Shown here piece after piece: positions 22,440-34,425 of a DNA stretch of 64,000 bases. Made by a program: the position numbers and the translations under genes. This DNA comes from Protopterus annectens. Its lineage: Eukaryota > Chordata > Ceratodontiformes > Protopteridae. Position 1 is the stretch's first letter, and every line of letters begins with the position of its first letter. The stretch spans positions 1,496,662,147 through 1,496,726,146 of the forward strand of contig NC_056745.1 of assembly GCF_019279795.1 (NCBI RefSeq). The letters are read 5' to 3'. A model generated the notes under the pieces. The model did not search any database. It was not told where the DNA came from and saw only the letters and a list, made by a program, of their open reading frames with translations.

Positions 22440-22520
22440 GATATTGGTATATCTGTTCATTACTATATTTCATATTGTTTGTATAGCTAATGTTTACTGC
22501 AGTATGTATTATTTGCTATT

Positions 22521-23280
22521 ATACCATGACCCCCCATTAATATTCCAAAATGTGCACGCTGATTGGCCAGCGTGCACATTGTAAATCGACTTATACTAAT
22601 GGAAAATAGTCCGGTCACCTGGACTTTTTCCATTAGTATAAGTCTCTTTTAAAATACTGTCTCGCTATGTTAAAAGAGTTTAACATAACAACACACGGTT
22701 AAAAAAAGCAACGGAGATCTCCGTTGCTTTTTTTAAAGCTGTCTCGCTATGTTAAACTCCTTTAACATAGCGACACAATAATAAAAAAAGCAACGGAGAT
22801 CTTGCTTTCTCCGTTGCTTTTTTTTAAACCTGTCTCGGTATGGTAAATGGGTTTAACATAGCGAGACAGCTTTAAAATAAGGAACGGAGATCTCCGTTGC
22901 TTATTTTAAACCTGTCTCACTATGTTAAACCCATTTAACATAGCGAAACAGTAAAAAGCAATGGAGATCTTGCTTTCTCCATTGCTTTTGGCCACAGCTC
23001 TGATGTACTGCGTGGGCATGCGCGGTACATCAGAACTGCCGCGGATACCAGCCAGCTGCAGAAGGGCAGCAAAGAGGCATTATACAATGCCATTATTTAA
23101 GAAAAGTAATTATTTATTTTCTTAAATAATGTCATAGTATAATAGCAATAACCCACTTCTGGGTGTGGGTAATGTGGGATTTATGGACGGTTGTCTTTGT
23201 TTGGTCCAAACCTCGGGACCAAACCACGCCAACTGTGGGTAAATCCCGCATTACCCACACCCAGGCGTGGGTTATTGCTA
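22521..23280. mobile_element. Hairpin-chain insertion (about 13 consecutive palindromes), unknown element
   Basis: A 760-bp block that interrupts the 75-bp array and is flanked by TATT on both sides (22,517-22,520 and 23,281-23,284), consistent with a 4-bp target duplication. It is almost entirely inverted repeats. P1 at 22,549-22,580 has a 13-bp stem. P2 at 22,588-22,644 has a 19-bp perfect stem. Then four alternating A/B pairs follow: A around GTCTCGCTATGTTAAA and its complement, B around AAGCAACGGAGATC and its complement (22,657-22,989). After these are 22,999-23,034, 23,077-23,145 and a terminal hairpin with 41-base arms and 3 mismatches (23,143-23,183 and 23,240-23,280). No coding potential. 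It resembles a foldback transposon, but I recognise no family. Confidence 0.75.
22739..22825. repeat. One A+B dimer of the hairpin chain
   Basis: Representative unit. Hairpin A (22,739-22,776) has CTCGCTATGTTAAA opposed to TTTAACATAGCGA. Hairpin B (22,783-22,825) has AAAAAAAGCAACGGAGA opposed to TCTCCGTTGCTTTTTTT. The A and B pair occurs four times with changes on both arms (B4 has AATGG/CCATT where B1 has AACGG/CCGTT), so pairing is preserved through divergence. Confidence 0.85.
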
Positions 23281-26200
23281 TATTGGTATATCTGTTCATT
23301 ACTATATTTCATATTGTATGTATAGCTAATGATTGCTGCAGTATATATTATTTGCTATTGGTATATCTGTTCATTGCTATGTTTCATATTGTATGTATAT
23401 CTAATGTTTGCTGCAGTATGTATTATTTGCTATTGGTATATCTGTTCATTACTATGTTTCATATTGTATGTATAGCTAATGTTTGCTGCAGTATGTATTA
23501 TTTGCTTTTAGTATATCTGTTCATTGCTATGTTTCATATTGTATGTATATCTAATGTTTGCTGCAGTATGTATTATTTGCTATTGGTATATCTGTTCATT
23601 ACTATGTTTCATATTGTATGTATAGCTAATGTTTGCTGCAGTATGTATTATTTGCTATTGGTATATCTGTTCATTACTATGTTTCATATTGTATGTATAG
23701 CTAATGTTTGCTGCAGTATGTATTATTTGCTATTGGTATATCTGTTCATTACTATGTTTCATATTGTATGTATAGCTAATGTTTGCTGCAGTATGTATTA
23801 TTTGCTATTGGTATATCTGTTCATTACCATGTTTCATATTGTATGTATAGCTAATGTTTGCTGCAGTATGTATTTGCTATTGATATATCTGTTCATTACT
23901 ATGTTTCATATTGTATGTATAGCTAATGTTTGCTGCAGTATGTATTATTTGCTATTGGTATATCTGTTCATTACTATGTTTCATATTGTATGTATAGCTA
24001 ATGTTTGCTGCAGTATGTATTATTTGCTATTGGTATATCTGTTCATTACTATGTTTCATATTGTATGTATAGCTAATGTTTGCTGCAGTATTTATTATTT
24101 GCTATTGGTATATCTGTTCATTATTATGTTTCATATTGTATGTATAGCTAATGTTTGCTGCAGTATGTATTATTTGCTATTGGTATATCTGTTCATTACT
24201 ATGTTTCATATTGTATGTATAGCTAATGTTTGCTGCAGTATGTATTATTTGCTATTGGTATATCTGTTCATTACTATGTTTCATATTGTATGTATAGCTA
24301 ATGTTTGCTGCAGTATGTATTATTTGCTATTGGTATATCTGTTCATTACCATGTTTCATATTGTATGTATAGCTAATGTTTGCTGCAGTATGTATTATTT
24401 GCTATTGGTATATCTGTTCATTACTATGTTTCATATTGTATGTATAGCTAATGTTTGCTGCAGTATGTATTATTTGCTATTGGTATATCTGTTCATTACT
24501 ATGTTTCATATTGTATGTATAGCTAATGTTTGCTGCAGTATGTATTATTTGCTATTGGTATATCTGTTCATTACTATGTTTCATATTGTATGTATAGCTA
24601 ATGTTTGCTGCAGTATGTATATTTGCTATTGGTATATCTGTTCATTACTATGTTTCATATTGTATGTATAGCTAATGTTTGCTGCAGTATGTATTATTTG
24701 CTATTGGTATATCTGTTCATTACTATGTTTCATATTGTATGTATAGCTAATGTTTGCTGCAGTATGTATTATTTGCTATTGGTATATCTGTTCATTACTA
24801 TGTTTCATATTGTATGTATAGCTAATGTTTGCTGCAGTATGTATTATTTGCTATTGGTATATCTGTTCATTACTATGTTTCATATTGTATGTATAGCTAA
24901 TGTTTGCTGCAGTATGTATTATTTGCTATTGGTATATCTGTTCATTACTATGTTTCATATTGTATGTATAGCTAATGTTTGCTGCAGTATGTATTATTTG
25001 CTATTGGTATATCTGTTCATTACTATGTTTCATATTGTATGTATAGCTAATGTTTGCTGCAGTATGTATTATTTGCTATTGGTATATCTGTTCATTACCA
25101 TGTTTCATATTGTATGTATAGCTAATGTTTGCTGCAGTATGTATTATTTGCTTTTAGTATATCTGTTCATTACATGTTTCATATTGTATGTATAGCTAAT
25201 GTTTGCTGAAGTATGTATTATTTGCTATTGGTATATCTGTTCATTACTATGTTTCATATTGTATGTATAGCTAATGTTTGCTGCAGTATGTATTATTTGC
25301 TATTGGTATATCTGTTCATTACTATGTTTCATATTGTATGTATAGCTAATGTTTGCTGCAGTATGTATTATTGGCTATTAGTATATCTGTTCATTACTAT
25401 GTGTCATATTGTATGTATAGCTAATGTTTGCTGCAGTATGTATTATTTGCTATTGGTATATCTGTTCATTACTATGTTTCATATTGTATGTATAGCTAAT
25501 GTTTGCTGCAGTATGTATTATTTGCTATTGGTATATCTGTTCATTACTATGTTTCATATTGTATGTACAGCTAATGTTTGCTGCAGTATGTATTATCTGC
25601 TATTGGTATATCTGTTCATTACTATGTTTCATATTGTATGTATATCTAATGTTTATCTAATGTTTGCTGCAGTACGTATTATTTGCTATTGATATATCTG
25701 TTCATTGCTTTGTTTCACATTGTATGTATAGCTAATGTTTGCTGCAGTATGTATTTTTTGCTATTGGTATATCTGTTCATTACTATGTTTCATATTGTAT
25801 GTATAGCTAATGTTTGCTGCAGTATGTATTATTTGCTATTGGTATATCTGTTCATTACTATGTTTCATATTGTATGTATAGCTAATGTTTGCTGCAGTAT
25901 GTATTATTTGCTATTGGTATATCTGTTCATTACTATGTTTCATATTGTATGTATAGCTAATGTTTGCTGCAGTATGTATTATTTGCTATTAGTATATCTG
26001 TTCATTACTATGTTTCATATTGTATGTATAGCTAATGTTTGCTGCAGTATGTATTATTTGCTATTGGTATATCTGTTCATTACTATGTTTCATATTGTAT
26101 GTATAGCTAATGTTTGCTGCAGTATGTATTATTTGCTATTGGTATATCTGTTCATTACTAGGTTTCATAATGTATGTATAGCTAATGTTTGTTGCAGTAT

Positions 26201-28928
26201 GTATTATTTGCTATTGGTATATCTCATCATTACAAGGTTTCATATTGTATGCATAGCTAATCTTTGCTGCAGTATGTAATTGCTATTGGTATATCTGTTC
26301 ATTACTATGTTTCATATTGTATGTATAGCTAATGTTTGCTGCAGTATGTATTATTTGCTATTGGTATATCTGTTCATTACTATGTTTCATATTGTATGTA
26401 TAGCTAATGTTTGCTGCAGTATGTATATTTGCTATTGGTATATCTGTTCATTACTATGTTTCATATTGTATGTATAGCTAATGTTTGCTGCAGTATGTAT
26501 TATTTGCTATTGGTATATCTGTTCATTACTATGTTTCATATTGTATGTATAGCTAATGTTTGCTGCAGTATGTATTATTTGCTATTGATATATCTGTTCA
26601 TTGCTATGTTTCATATTGTATGTATAGCTAATGTTTGCTGCAGTATGTATTATTTGCTTTTGGTATATCTATTCATTACTATGTTTCATATTGTATGTAT
26701 AGCAATGTTTGCTGCATTATGTATTATTTGCTATTGGTATATCTGTTCATTACTATGTTTCATATTCTATGTATATCTAATGTTTGCTGCAGTATGTATT
26801 ATTTGCTATTGGTGTATATGTTCATTACCATGTTTCATATTCTATGTATAGCTAATGTTTGCTTCAGTATGTATTATTTGCTATTGGTATATCTGTTCAT
26901 TACTATGTTTCATAGTCTATGTATATCTAATATTTGCTGCAGTATGTATTATTTGCTATTGGCGTATCTGTTCATTACTATGCTTCATATTCTATGTATA
27001 TCTAATGTTTGCTGCAGTATGTATTATTTGCTATTGGTATATCTGTTCATTACTACGTTTCATATTGTATGTATAGCTAATGTTTGCTGCAGTATGTATT
27101 ATTTGCTATTGGTATATCTGTTCATTACTATGTTTCATATTGTATGTATAGCTAATGTTTGCTGCAGTATGTATTATTTGCTATTGGTATATCTGTTCAT
27201 TACTATGTTTCATATTGTATGTATAGCTAATGTTTGCTGCAGTATGTATTATTTGCTATTGGTATATCTGTTCATTACTATGTTTCATATTGTATGTATA
27301 GCTAATGTTTGCTGCAGTATGTATTATTTGCTATTGGTATATCTGTTCATTACCATGTTTCATATTGTATGTATAGCTAATGTTTGCTGCAGTATGTATT
27401 ATTTGCTATTGGTATATCTGTTCATTACTATGTTTCATATTGTATGTATAGCTAATGTTTGCTGCAGTATGTATTATTTGCTATTGGTATATCTGTTCAT
27501 TACTATGTTTCATATTGTATGTATAGCTAATGTTTGCTGCAGTATGTATTATTTGCTATTGGTATATCTGTTCATTACTATGTTTCATATTGTATGTATA
27601 GCTAATGTTTGCTGCAGTATGTATTATTTGCTATTGGTATATCTGTTCATTACTATGTTTCATATTGTATGTATAGCTAATGTTTGCTGCAGTATGTATT
27701 ATTTGCTATTGGTATATCTGTTCATTACTATGTTTCATATTGTATGTATAGCTAATGTTTGCTGCAGTATGTATTATTTGCTATTGGTATATCTGTTCAT
27801 TACCATGTTTCATATTGTATGTATAGCTAATGTTTGCTGCAGTATGTATTATTTGCTATTGGTATATCTGTTCATTACTATGTTTCATATTGTATGTATA
27901 GCTAATGTTTGCTGCAGTATGTATTATTTGCTATTGGTATATCTGTTCATTACATGTTTCATATTGTATGTATAGCTAATGTTTGCTGAAGTATGTATTA
28001 TTTGCTATTGGTATATCTGTTCATTACTATGTTTCATATTGTATGTATAGCTAATGTTTGCTGCAGTATGTATTATTTGCTATTGGTATATCTGTTCATT
28101 ACTAGGTTTCATATTGTATGTATAGCTAATGTTTGCTGCAGTATGTATTATTTGCTATTGGTATATCTGTTCATTACTATGTTTCATATTGTATGTATAG
28201 GTAATGTTTGCTGCAGTATGTATTATTTGCTATTGGTATATCTGTTCATTACTATGTTTCATATTGTACGTATAGCTAATGTTTGCTGCAGTATGTATTA
28301 TTTGCTATTGGTATATCTGTTCATTACTATGTTTCATATTGTATGTATAGCTAATGTTTGCTGCAGTATGTATTATTTGCTATTGGTATATCTGTTCATT
28401 ACTATGTTTCATATTGTATGTATAGCTAATGTTTGCTGCAGTATGTATTATTTGCTATTGGTATATCTGTTCATTACTATGTTTCATATTGTATGTATAG
28501 CTAATGTTTGCTGCAGTATGTATTATTTGCTATTGGTATATCTGTTCATTACTATGTTTCATATTGTATGTATAGCTAATGTTTGCTGCAGTATGTATTA
28601 TTTGCTATTGGTATATCTCTTCATTACTATGTTTCATATTGTATGTATAGCTAATGTTTGCTGCAGTATGTATTATTTGCTATTGGTATATCTGTTCATT
28701 ACTATGTTTCATATTGTATATATAGCTAATGTTTGCTGCAGTGTGTATTATTTGCTATTGGTATATCTGTTCATTACCATGTTTCATATTGTATGTATAT
28801 CTAATGTTTGCTGCAGTGTGTATTATTTGCTATTGGTATATCTGTTCATTACTATGTTTCATATTGTATGTATAGCTAATGTTTGCTGCAGTATGTATTA
28901 TTTGCTATTGGTATATCTGTTCATTATT
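23281..28928 (+). repeat. 75-bp satellite array (about 75 units), in the L2 3' UTR
   Basis: The unit is 75 bp, starts at GGTATATCTGTTCATTACTA and contains GCTGCAG, giving a PstI site in nearly every unit. One older unit precedes the hairpin insertion (22,440-22,520), and about 1.7 units follow the L2 insertion (30,048-30,180). Edge units and a central block (about 26,640-27,060) are more diverged than the rest. Because 75 is divisible by 3 and the unit has no stop in one frame, the repeats create open frames of up to 500 codons (23,163-24,671, 26,635-27,975). These have a 25-residue hydrophobic period and no start or stop context, so I do not call them genes. Confidence 0.97.
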
Positions 28929-30047
28929 TATGTATTTATTTATTTCCAGTTTGATAACCGGGGAAGTCCACTGGGCCCGAAAGCCCATTTTCAGTGGAGG
29001 CCCGGGGAGAAAAGCTCCATAATAATAATACATTACACACATAACACTCTGTGTTCTAACAGGATAACACCTTTAACAATTTCCAAAAACATAGTACATT
29101 TGGCAGTATACATAAGAAATTAATATTTTTTATGCGACTGTATTGTTAGCATAGAAGAGAGAGAGTTAAAAAGAAATTATACATAGATCTTGAATGCAAG
29201 AGAAGTAAAACAGAGGAGAAGTGAAGGAGATGCAAATAATTTAAAGGAGAAGAGATGCCAGGAGGAAGATAAAAAAAAGAACAGTTAGACTAAGATTCAT
29301 TTTATGTTTGAGTCTAAAGTACATCTTATGAAAAGGCAAAGATACATTTGAGAGACTAGACATGCATGTAGGGGGGAGGAGAAGATATAAAAGGAATAAA
29401 TAAGAGTTTAAGCAGGCGAGAGAGAGGAGATAAAGAAGTAGAGGAGGGAGCTGAGGAGAGAGTTTGAAGAAGAGGGACCAGAGGTGGAACTGGGATGTAA
29501 TGGGATCTAAGTAGGAAGTATACAATTACATTTCAGTTTTGGAGAGAATGAGAATGGAGAAGAGATTTGAATTGTTCATAGCTTGTAGTGACTCTTAGAA
29601 GGGAGGGAAGCAAGTTCCATTTTTTTGCTGTAGTATAAGAAAGTAGGAGTTGGCCAGGAGGTCGTTTGGGTTTGTATACTGAAATAAGATTTTGGTGGCC
29701 AGATCTTAGGGGCCTGAGAGGAGTGTAGAAGGGCAAGATGTTAGATAATGCAGGGCAAGCAGTGGGTTTGAAAATTAGTTTGTGTGCAGTAGTAAGTTGG
29801 AGGTAATCCAGGTGATTAGGGAGTTCTAGCCATTGGAGACTACGGAGGCAGATGCAATGGTGTGTAGAATGAGTGGAGTTAGTAGCGAATTTGGTGATTT
29901 TGTAGTAGCAACTTTCAAGTTTTGAGGAGATAGAAGTGGTGAGGTTGGTTAGAAGAGGAGCACCATACAATAGAGAAGGGAGAAGGTAGGTAGTGGCGAG
30001 TGTTTGTCTTGTAGCTAAAGAAAGAAAGTTAGCATTTCTGCAAAGCA
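28929..30047 (-). mobile_element. L2-clade LINE 3' fragment inserted in the 75-bp array
   Basis: A minus-strand, 5'-truncated L2. Its 3' end is at 28,929 (AAATAAATACATAAAT end, then the GGAGCTTTTCTCCCCGGGCC block at 28,998-29,017). Its 5' truncation point is at 30,047, after which the array resumes in phase (CATTACTATGTTTCAT). CATTA-like sequence on both sides may be a short target duplication. The coding remnant at 29,533-30,048 ends ORF2, with GAPLLTNL, KITKFATNSTHSTHHC and PPGQLLLSYTTAKKWNLLP, matching the L2 at 43,605-44,585. The rest is 3' UTR. A single intact 171-residue frame suggests a fairly recent insertion. Confidence 0.92.
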
Positions 30048-30328
30048 TTACTATGTTTCATATTGTATGTATAACTAATGTTTGCTGCAGTATGTTTTAT
30101 TTGTTATTGGTATATCTGTTCATTACTATGTTTCATATTGTATGTATAACTGTTTGCTGCAGTATGTATTATTTGCTGTTGTATGTATATTCAATTGTTC
30201 TTCATGTACTCTGCTTCTCATTTATTGTTCTGTGGAGCTTTTCTCCCCAGGCCCCCACTGAAAAAGGACCTGTGTGCAGTTGGAATTTCCCGATAAACAA
30301 ATGTCAATAAATAAAAATAAATAAATAA
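30048..30328 (+). mobile_element. End of the satellite and 3' terminus of the host L2
   Basis: About 1.7 diverged 75-bp units (30,048-30,180) pass directly into unique L2 3' UTR and the family terminus: GTGGAGCTTTTCTCCCCAGG, CCACTGAAAAAGGACC, then TAAATAAAAATAAATAAAT. The order unit, unit, terminus shows that the unit is an internal piece of this L2's 3' UTR. Confidence 0.87.
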
Positions 30329-32290
30329 GCAAACAACAAAATTACAGTCTGTACTTATACCTCATGCTGTTAAAATGCTGCTTCTAAACATTGTGTAAAG
30401 CAACTTTTAAAGAAAGAGATATATAAGAACATACGGGAACTGTATGAATATATCAGATCAGCTCAATAGACACATGAGGTAATATTTTTTAAAAGAAACG
30501 ATGATGGCTGGCTGGAACTGATTCTCTTAGATTTCAGCAAGGAAAGATGAGTGAGAGACTTTGCAGATACACAGAAATGACTTAGAGGTATTTTTATGAC
30601 ATGTTGGACAAAGAAATGTTTGTCTCCAGCAGACAGCAGAATAGGAAGAGTGACTGAAGAAACAGATTTTATCTGGAGTGAAATTCTATATTTCTGCTAT
30701 TTTACTCACTTTCTAGTTTCATAAACAATGGTCACAAAAATAATTATTCAGCTAGTCAGGGTAGCATATAAACATATATAGTACTGTCTGTTTTATACAT
30801 TAAACATTGACAATAAAGTATTATTACCTAGATCTGAATTCCTAAAGGTTTCCAGAGCATTGTGTGGGGCACCAGTGACCAAAGGAACATTGCCAGGCAA
30901 CAATCAACTGACTACATAAAAAGTAAGCAACTCAACAAAAGTGAGCATTGAGATGTTATTTCAGCTCTCCATAAAGGAAAAATCTGTGGACTTCTACTAA
31001 AACATGCAGTTTTGTAATTGTTAAAAACATAAATAAACCTACATAAACAACTGTCTGCTTAAAGTCTGCAACTGTCTGCATCTATACTGTAAACAACACT
31101 AGGAAAATGTGTTGTGGAGCCTGGCATGGCAATATAACAAAACAGAGTTACTTGTGTAATTCTAAAAATATGGGGGTGTGTCCGTACAAATGGATGGGGA
31201 GCGCCACGTGCAAAACATGGCACCATCACGAGTGAAAGGATGATAAAGCAGGAGAAGGAAGAATCTAACAGAGGAATTAATACTAGGAATGAGGACATAG
31301 TATAAAGAGAGGCATTAGGGCAAAGTATTCAGTGCTTATGCTTGTTGGATGATGGTCTTCTTTTATGAAGACTAGGTGAGGGTTCTATAAATAAACTACA
31401 AGGTAAACACACAGAGGTAAGGCAGCACAGACTGGCAGATCCATCACACAAAAGATGCATTGCTAGGCCTGATACCCAAAGGAGGATAAACAATTAATAT
31501 AAATGCACAAAGAATGAATAACAGTACAGGAAGCTGAGGAAAAGAAATTAGGACCCACATGCAACATGTTAATAAACGATTCGGCAGTGATCAAATATGT
31601 ATGTTCAGTAAGTCTCATATGTGAATTCCCACAGATTATTTCAAATGCATACATGAACATACCATTCCATGTATAGTACCAGATAACATTTTAAAGGATC
31701 TAGAATAAACAATGTGTACATTCAGCTGGTAATTTGCAGTACTTCTAGACATGCAGGGCAGGCGGCAGTACTACCAGGCTTGCAGGACAGGATGTAGCAA
31801 AGCCATTTATACAAATAAATCCACATCATCATCAACAATCTCCTTCTACATGAGATTGGTGTGTTGTGCCAACTGTCACCGTGTCTCTCTCTTTGTATTC
31901 AGTGCCACTCTCCTGCCTTCTTTGCCACTCACGCCTGACTGTCACAGGCCTTCTCTCACACATTCCATCCACTATTTGCCTGATGGTCTCATTTCCTCTT
32001 TGCCTTCTTTTTCTGTCTGTTGAAATTATTCTTCACCAGATTGTCGTCTGCTTTTCTGCACATGCCTGAACCCCTGAACCCCTGTAATCCATTCTCTCTG
32101 ACCTTTTCTGTCATTGGAGATAATTTTGTTTCTGCTATTATATCCTCATTTCTTCATCTGTCCCACAGTGCGCATCATCCCACCCATCTCAGGCACTTCA
32201 TTTCCATCCCCTCCACCTCCCTCACCTGCTCTGCCTTTACTGTGCAGGTTCCATACCGTACCGTAGTGCTTGTCACAACACAGTTTTGTG
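30329..32290. other. Unassigned non-coding sequence
   Basis: No repeat family or gene recognised. Small frames at 31,059-31,298 and 31,463-31,660 (minus) and 31,751-32,069 (plus) lack motifs. From about 31,860 the sequence becomes C/T-rich and may already belong to the RTE-like relic that follows. Confidence 0.45.
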
Positions 32291-34425
32291 CACTTTACTT
32301 TTCAGCTTCTTTGGCAATGTTCTGTCATAAGCTACACCTGCCACTGTTCCTGTTCGCTGCAGCCCCTGATTCTAGTTTTCACCTCCTCCTTCAGACTTCC
32401 CTTTTTCTCATCCACCCCTCCCAGATACTTGAAGCCGTTAAGCTTTTCTACTGTTTTCCTTCTGTGTCTCAATTCCCAGCTTATTCTGAATGCCACCATT
32501 ACAACTGTCTTATCTATACTTAGTTTCACCCCTTGTGCCTTCAGTTTTGTATTCAATTCCCTTATACTTTGCTTAAGTTCTTGCTCAGTCTGCCTGCAAT
32601 TCTACATCATCTGCATGCAGCAACTTTGGTGATCTGACCCCTCTGACCTGTTTGCTAATGCAGTCCTTCACCAGTATGAACAACAGTTGGCTCAGAGATA
32701 AACTGTGATGCACACCCACTCCCACTGGGAGCTGTGAGACCAAACACTGTTCATACTTGAGACACTGGGTCCTTGTACATAGCCTGCACTAATTCTACCA
32801 TTATTTTTGGGACTTCAAACCACCATAGCACTGCCCAGATCAGCTTTCTTGGGACCTTGTCATATGCTTTCTCCAAGTCTAGGAATGCCTAGTTGACCTC
32901 TTTCTTCATCTCTAGCTTCTCACCTATATGTCTCACCGCAAATATCAGGGCAGTTGTGCTGCATCCTGATCTGAATCTCCTATCTTACTTTCTGCTACTC
33001 CATGTATTCATTTATCATTCACCCTTTCCAGAACTTTCATGCATTATAACAGGAGTTTGATGCCTCTCTACTGGCCACAGCTTTGAATGTCCCCTTTGTT
33101 CTTGAACACACTGGCTCTAGTATGCTTATTCTTCAGTCGCCTGGGATACACCTTGCTCTCCACACTGCTATGAGTACCCTCAGAAGCCATTTCTCCCCAT
33201 CTCGCCCAACATCTTTATCCTATCAGCTGTGACCTCATCTGAACTCCCTAATTTCCCTGATTTAATTTTCCTTATTGCTGTTCTTAATTCTTCTAAGGTG
33301 GGTTCCGGCTCTTCTCTCATCACAGGCTGTGTCTTGTCAGTACAGCATATGTGGGGTTTCCTTCATTCAGAAACTGCTGGAAGAACTCTTTCCATCTGCC
33401 TTTGATGTCCTGTGGTCTGGTGAGCAGGTTGTTGCAGGCATCCCTTATGAAGGGTGCCTAACTCTCTTTCCCTTGCAACCTGATATAGCTTATTTGTGCC
33501 ATCTAATGACTTACTTTCCAGAAGCTGGCAGAGTGTATCTAATGCCTTGTTCTTTGTTATTACAACCCCTTCCTTAGCTTCTTTGCTGGTCAACCAGTTT
33601 TTCCTTCCTAGCCTGGACAGCCTTTTCTATTTTCCACTTTTTCCTGCACTTCATTTTTGATTATTTCCTGGACTTGTACATTCCACCAGCAGCTTTCCAT
33701 ATGTACCTTATTTCCATATCTGGCTCAGTCACCTATCTGTTCTGTAGTCCTCATATATGCTGTTTTGAGGTGCTACCATTCTTCTTCAACTCCACCTATT
33801 TTCTCTTCTTCTTGAGGTGCTAGAGTCTTGGGTAATTCCTTGAACTTTTGTGCTTTCTGTCCAGCCAACTCCCAGGTCTTCAGCCTGGTCTCTGTTGATC
33901 TTAAAGCCTTTTCTGACCACTCCTTGCAGCTGATTGTGACAACTAGTGATTTATGCTGTGGGCTGACTGTTCCACTGGGGATGACTTTGTAATTGCTGAT
34001 TCTACCCAGTGCCCTTTCCTTACCAAGAGGAAGTCTACCCAAGTTGCATGTTGGCCACTCTCATATATGATCTTGGGACTCTCTGTCTTTCTGAACCATG
34101 TGTTGGCTACTATCAAGCCATTTGTCAGACAGAAGTCTAGAATGGCTTCTCCTTCTTTTTTACTTTTGCCCCACCTGTGTGAACCCTGACCGTCTGTCCC
34201 GATATCTGCATTGAAGTCAGCCATTACTTACACCAATTCATGTTTTCCATCTTTATCTAGTATGTCCTGCAACTACTGCCTGAATGCACTCTTTTCCTCA
34301 CTATCACAAACCTGCTTTGGAGCATAAGCTGAGATTATGACTAGTGTCCTAACATTAGGCTGCAGTCTGATTATCTTGAGTCTGTCACCAAGTCTGATGA
34401 CATCCCTCACTGTCTTTGGACAACT
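32291..34425 (-). pseudogene. RTE-like (APE-type) LINE ORF relic
   Basis: A decayed minus-strand retrotransposon ORF with endonuclease and RT parts in the expected order. Near 34,250-34,360 IISAYAPKQVCDSEEK is readable (SAYAPQ-type endonuclease motif). ADFNADIG, IVANTWFRK and SGQHATWVDFLLVRK follow (33,943-34,224), matching the DFN motif and the NTFF..VDYILV segment. The RT part shows RFRSGCSTT and FLDLEKAYDKVPRKLIW (motif A, about 32,820-32,980). The C-terminus has KLSIDKTVVMV and GFKYLGG (32,332-32,556). Multiple stops and frameshifts break it. The clade is uncertain: RTE, BovB and Proto2 all share these features. No 3' end is recognised. Confidence 0.75.

Larger units (their letters stand above)
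18755..30328 (+). mobile_element. L2-clade LINE, composite locus expanded to 11.6 kb by insertions and a satellite
   Basis: One plus-strand L2 copy can be followed from its endonuclease (18,755) to its 3' terminus (30,328). The coding part is 18,755-20,348 and 21,541-22,440, split by a CR1. The 3' UTR holds a 75-bp tandem array (22,440-28,928 and 30,048-30,180), a 760-bp hairpin-chain insertion (22,521-23,280) and a minus-strand L2 fragment (28,929-30,047). The terminus (GTGGAGCTTTTCTCCCCAGG, then the AATAAATAAA-rich end) matches the L2 ends at 37,531-37,605 and 58,451-58,560. Without insertions and array the copy would be about 3 kb. Confidence 0.85.

Noticed and set aside
22701-22734. GC stem followed by a T-run, like a bacterial rho-independent terminator
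   Set aside because: The context is a vertebrate genome, and the T-run is matched by an A-run on the other side, so it is part of a palindrome rather than a terminator.
22521-23280. Helitron
   Set aside because: There is no CTRR end and no A/T insertion junction. TATT flanks both sides and hairpins fill the whole insert rather than one near the 3' end.
23163-29123. Open frames of 146-502 codons with a 25-residue hydrophobic period (membrane-protein-like)
   Set aside because: They are the 75-bp satellite read in its one stop-free frame. Breaks occur wherever a unit has an indel, there is no non-repetitive domain, and the array lies in an L2 3' UTR.
32332-34224. Host gene on the minus strand (endonuclease-like protein)
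   Set aside because: The motif order endonuclease, RT, C-terminal KYLG block, together with stops throughout, fits an RTE-like LINE relic.
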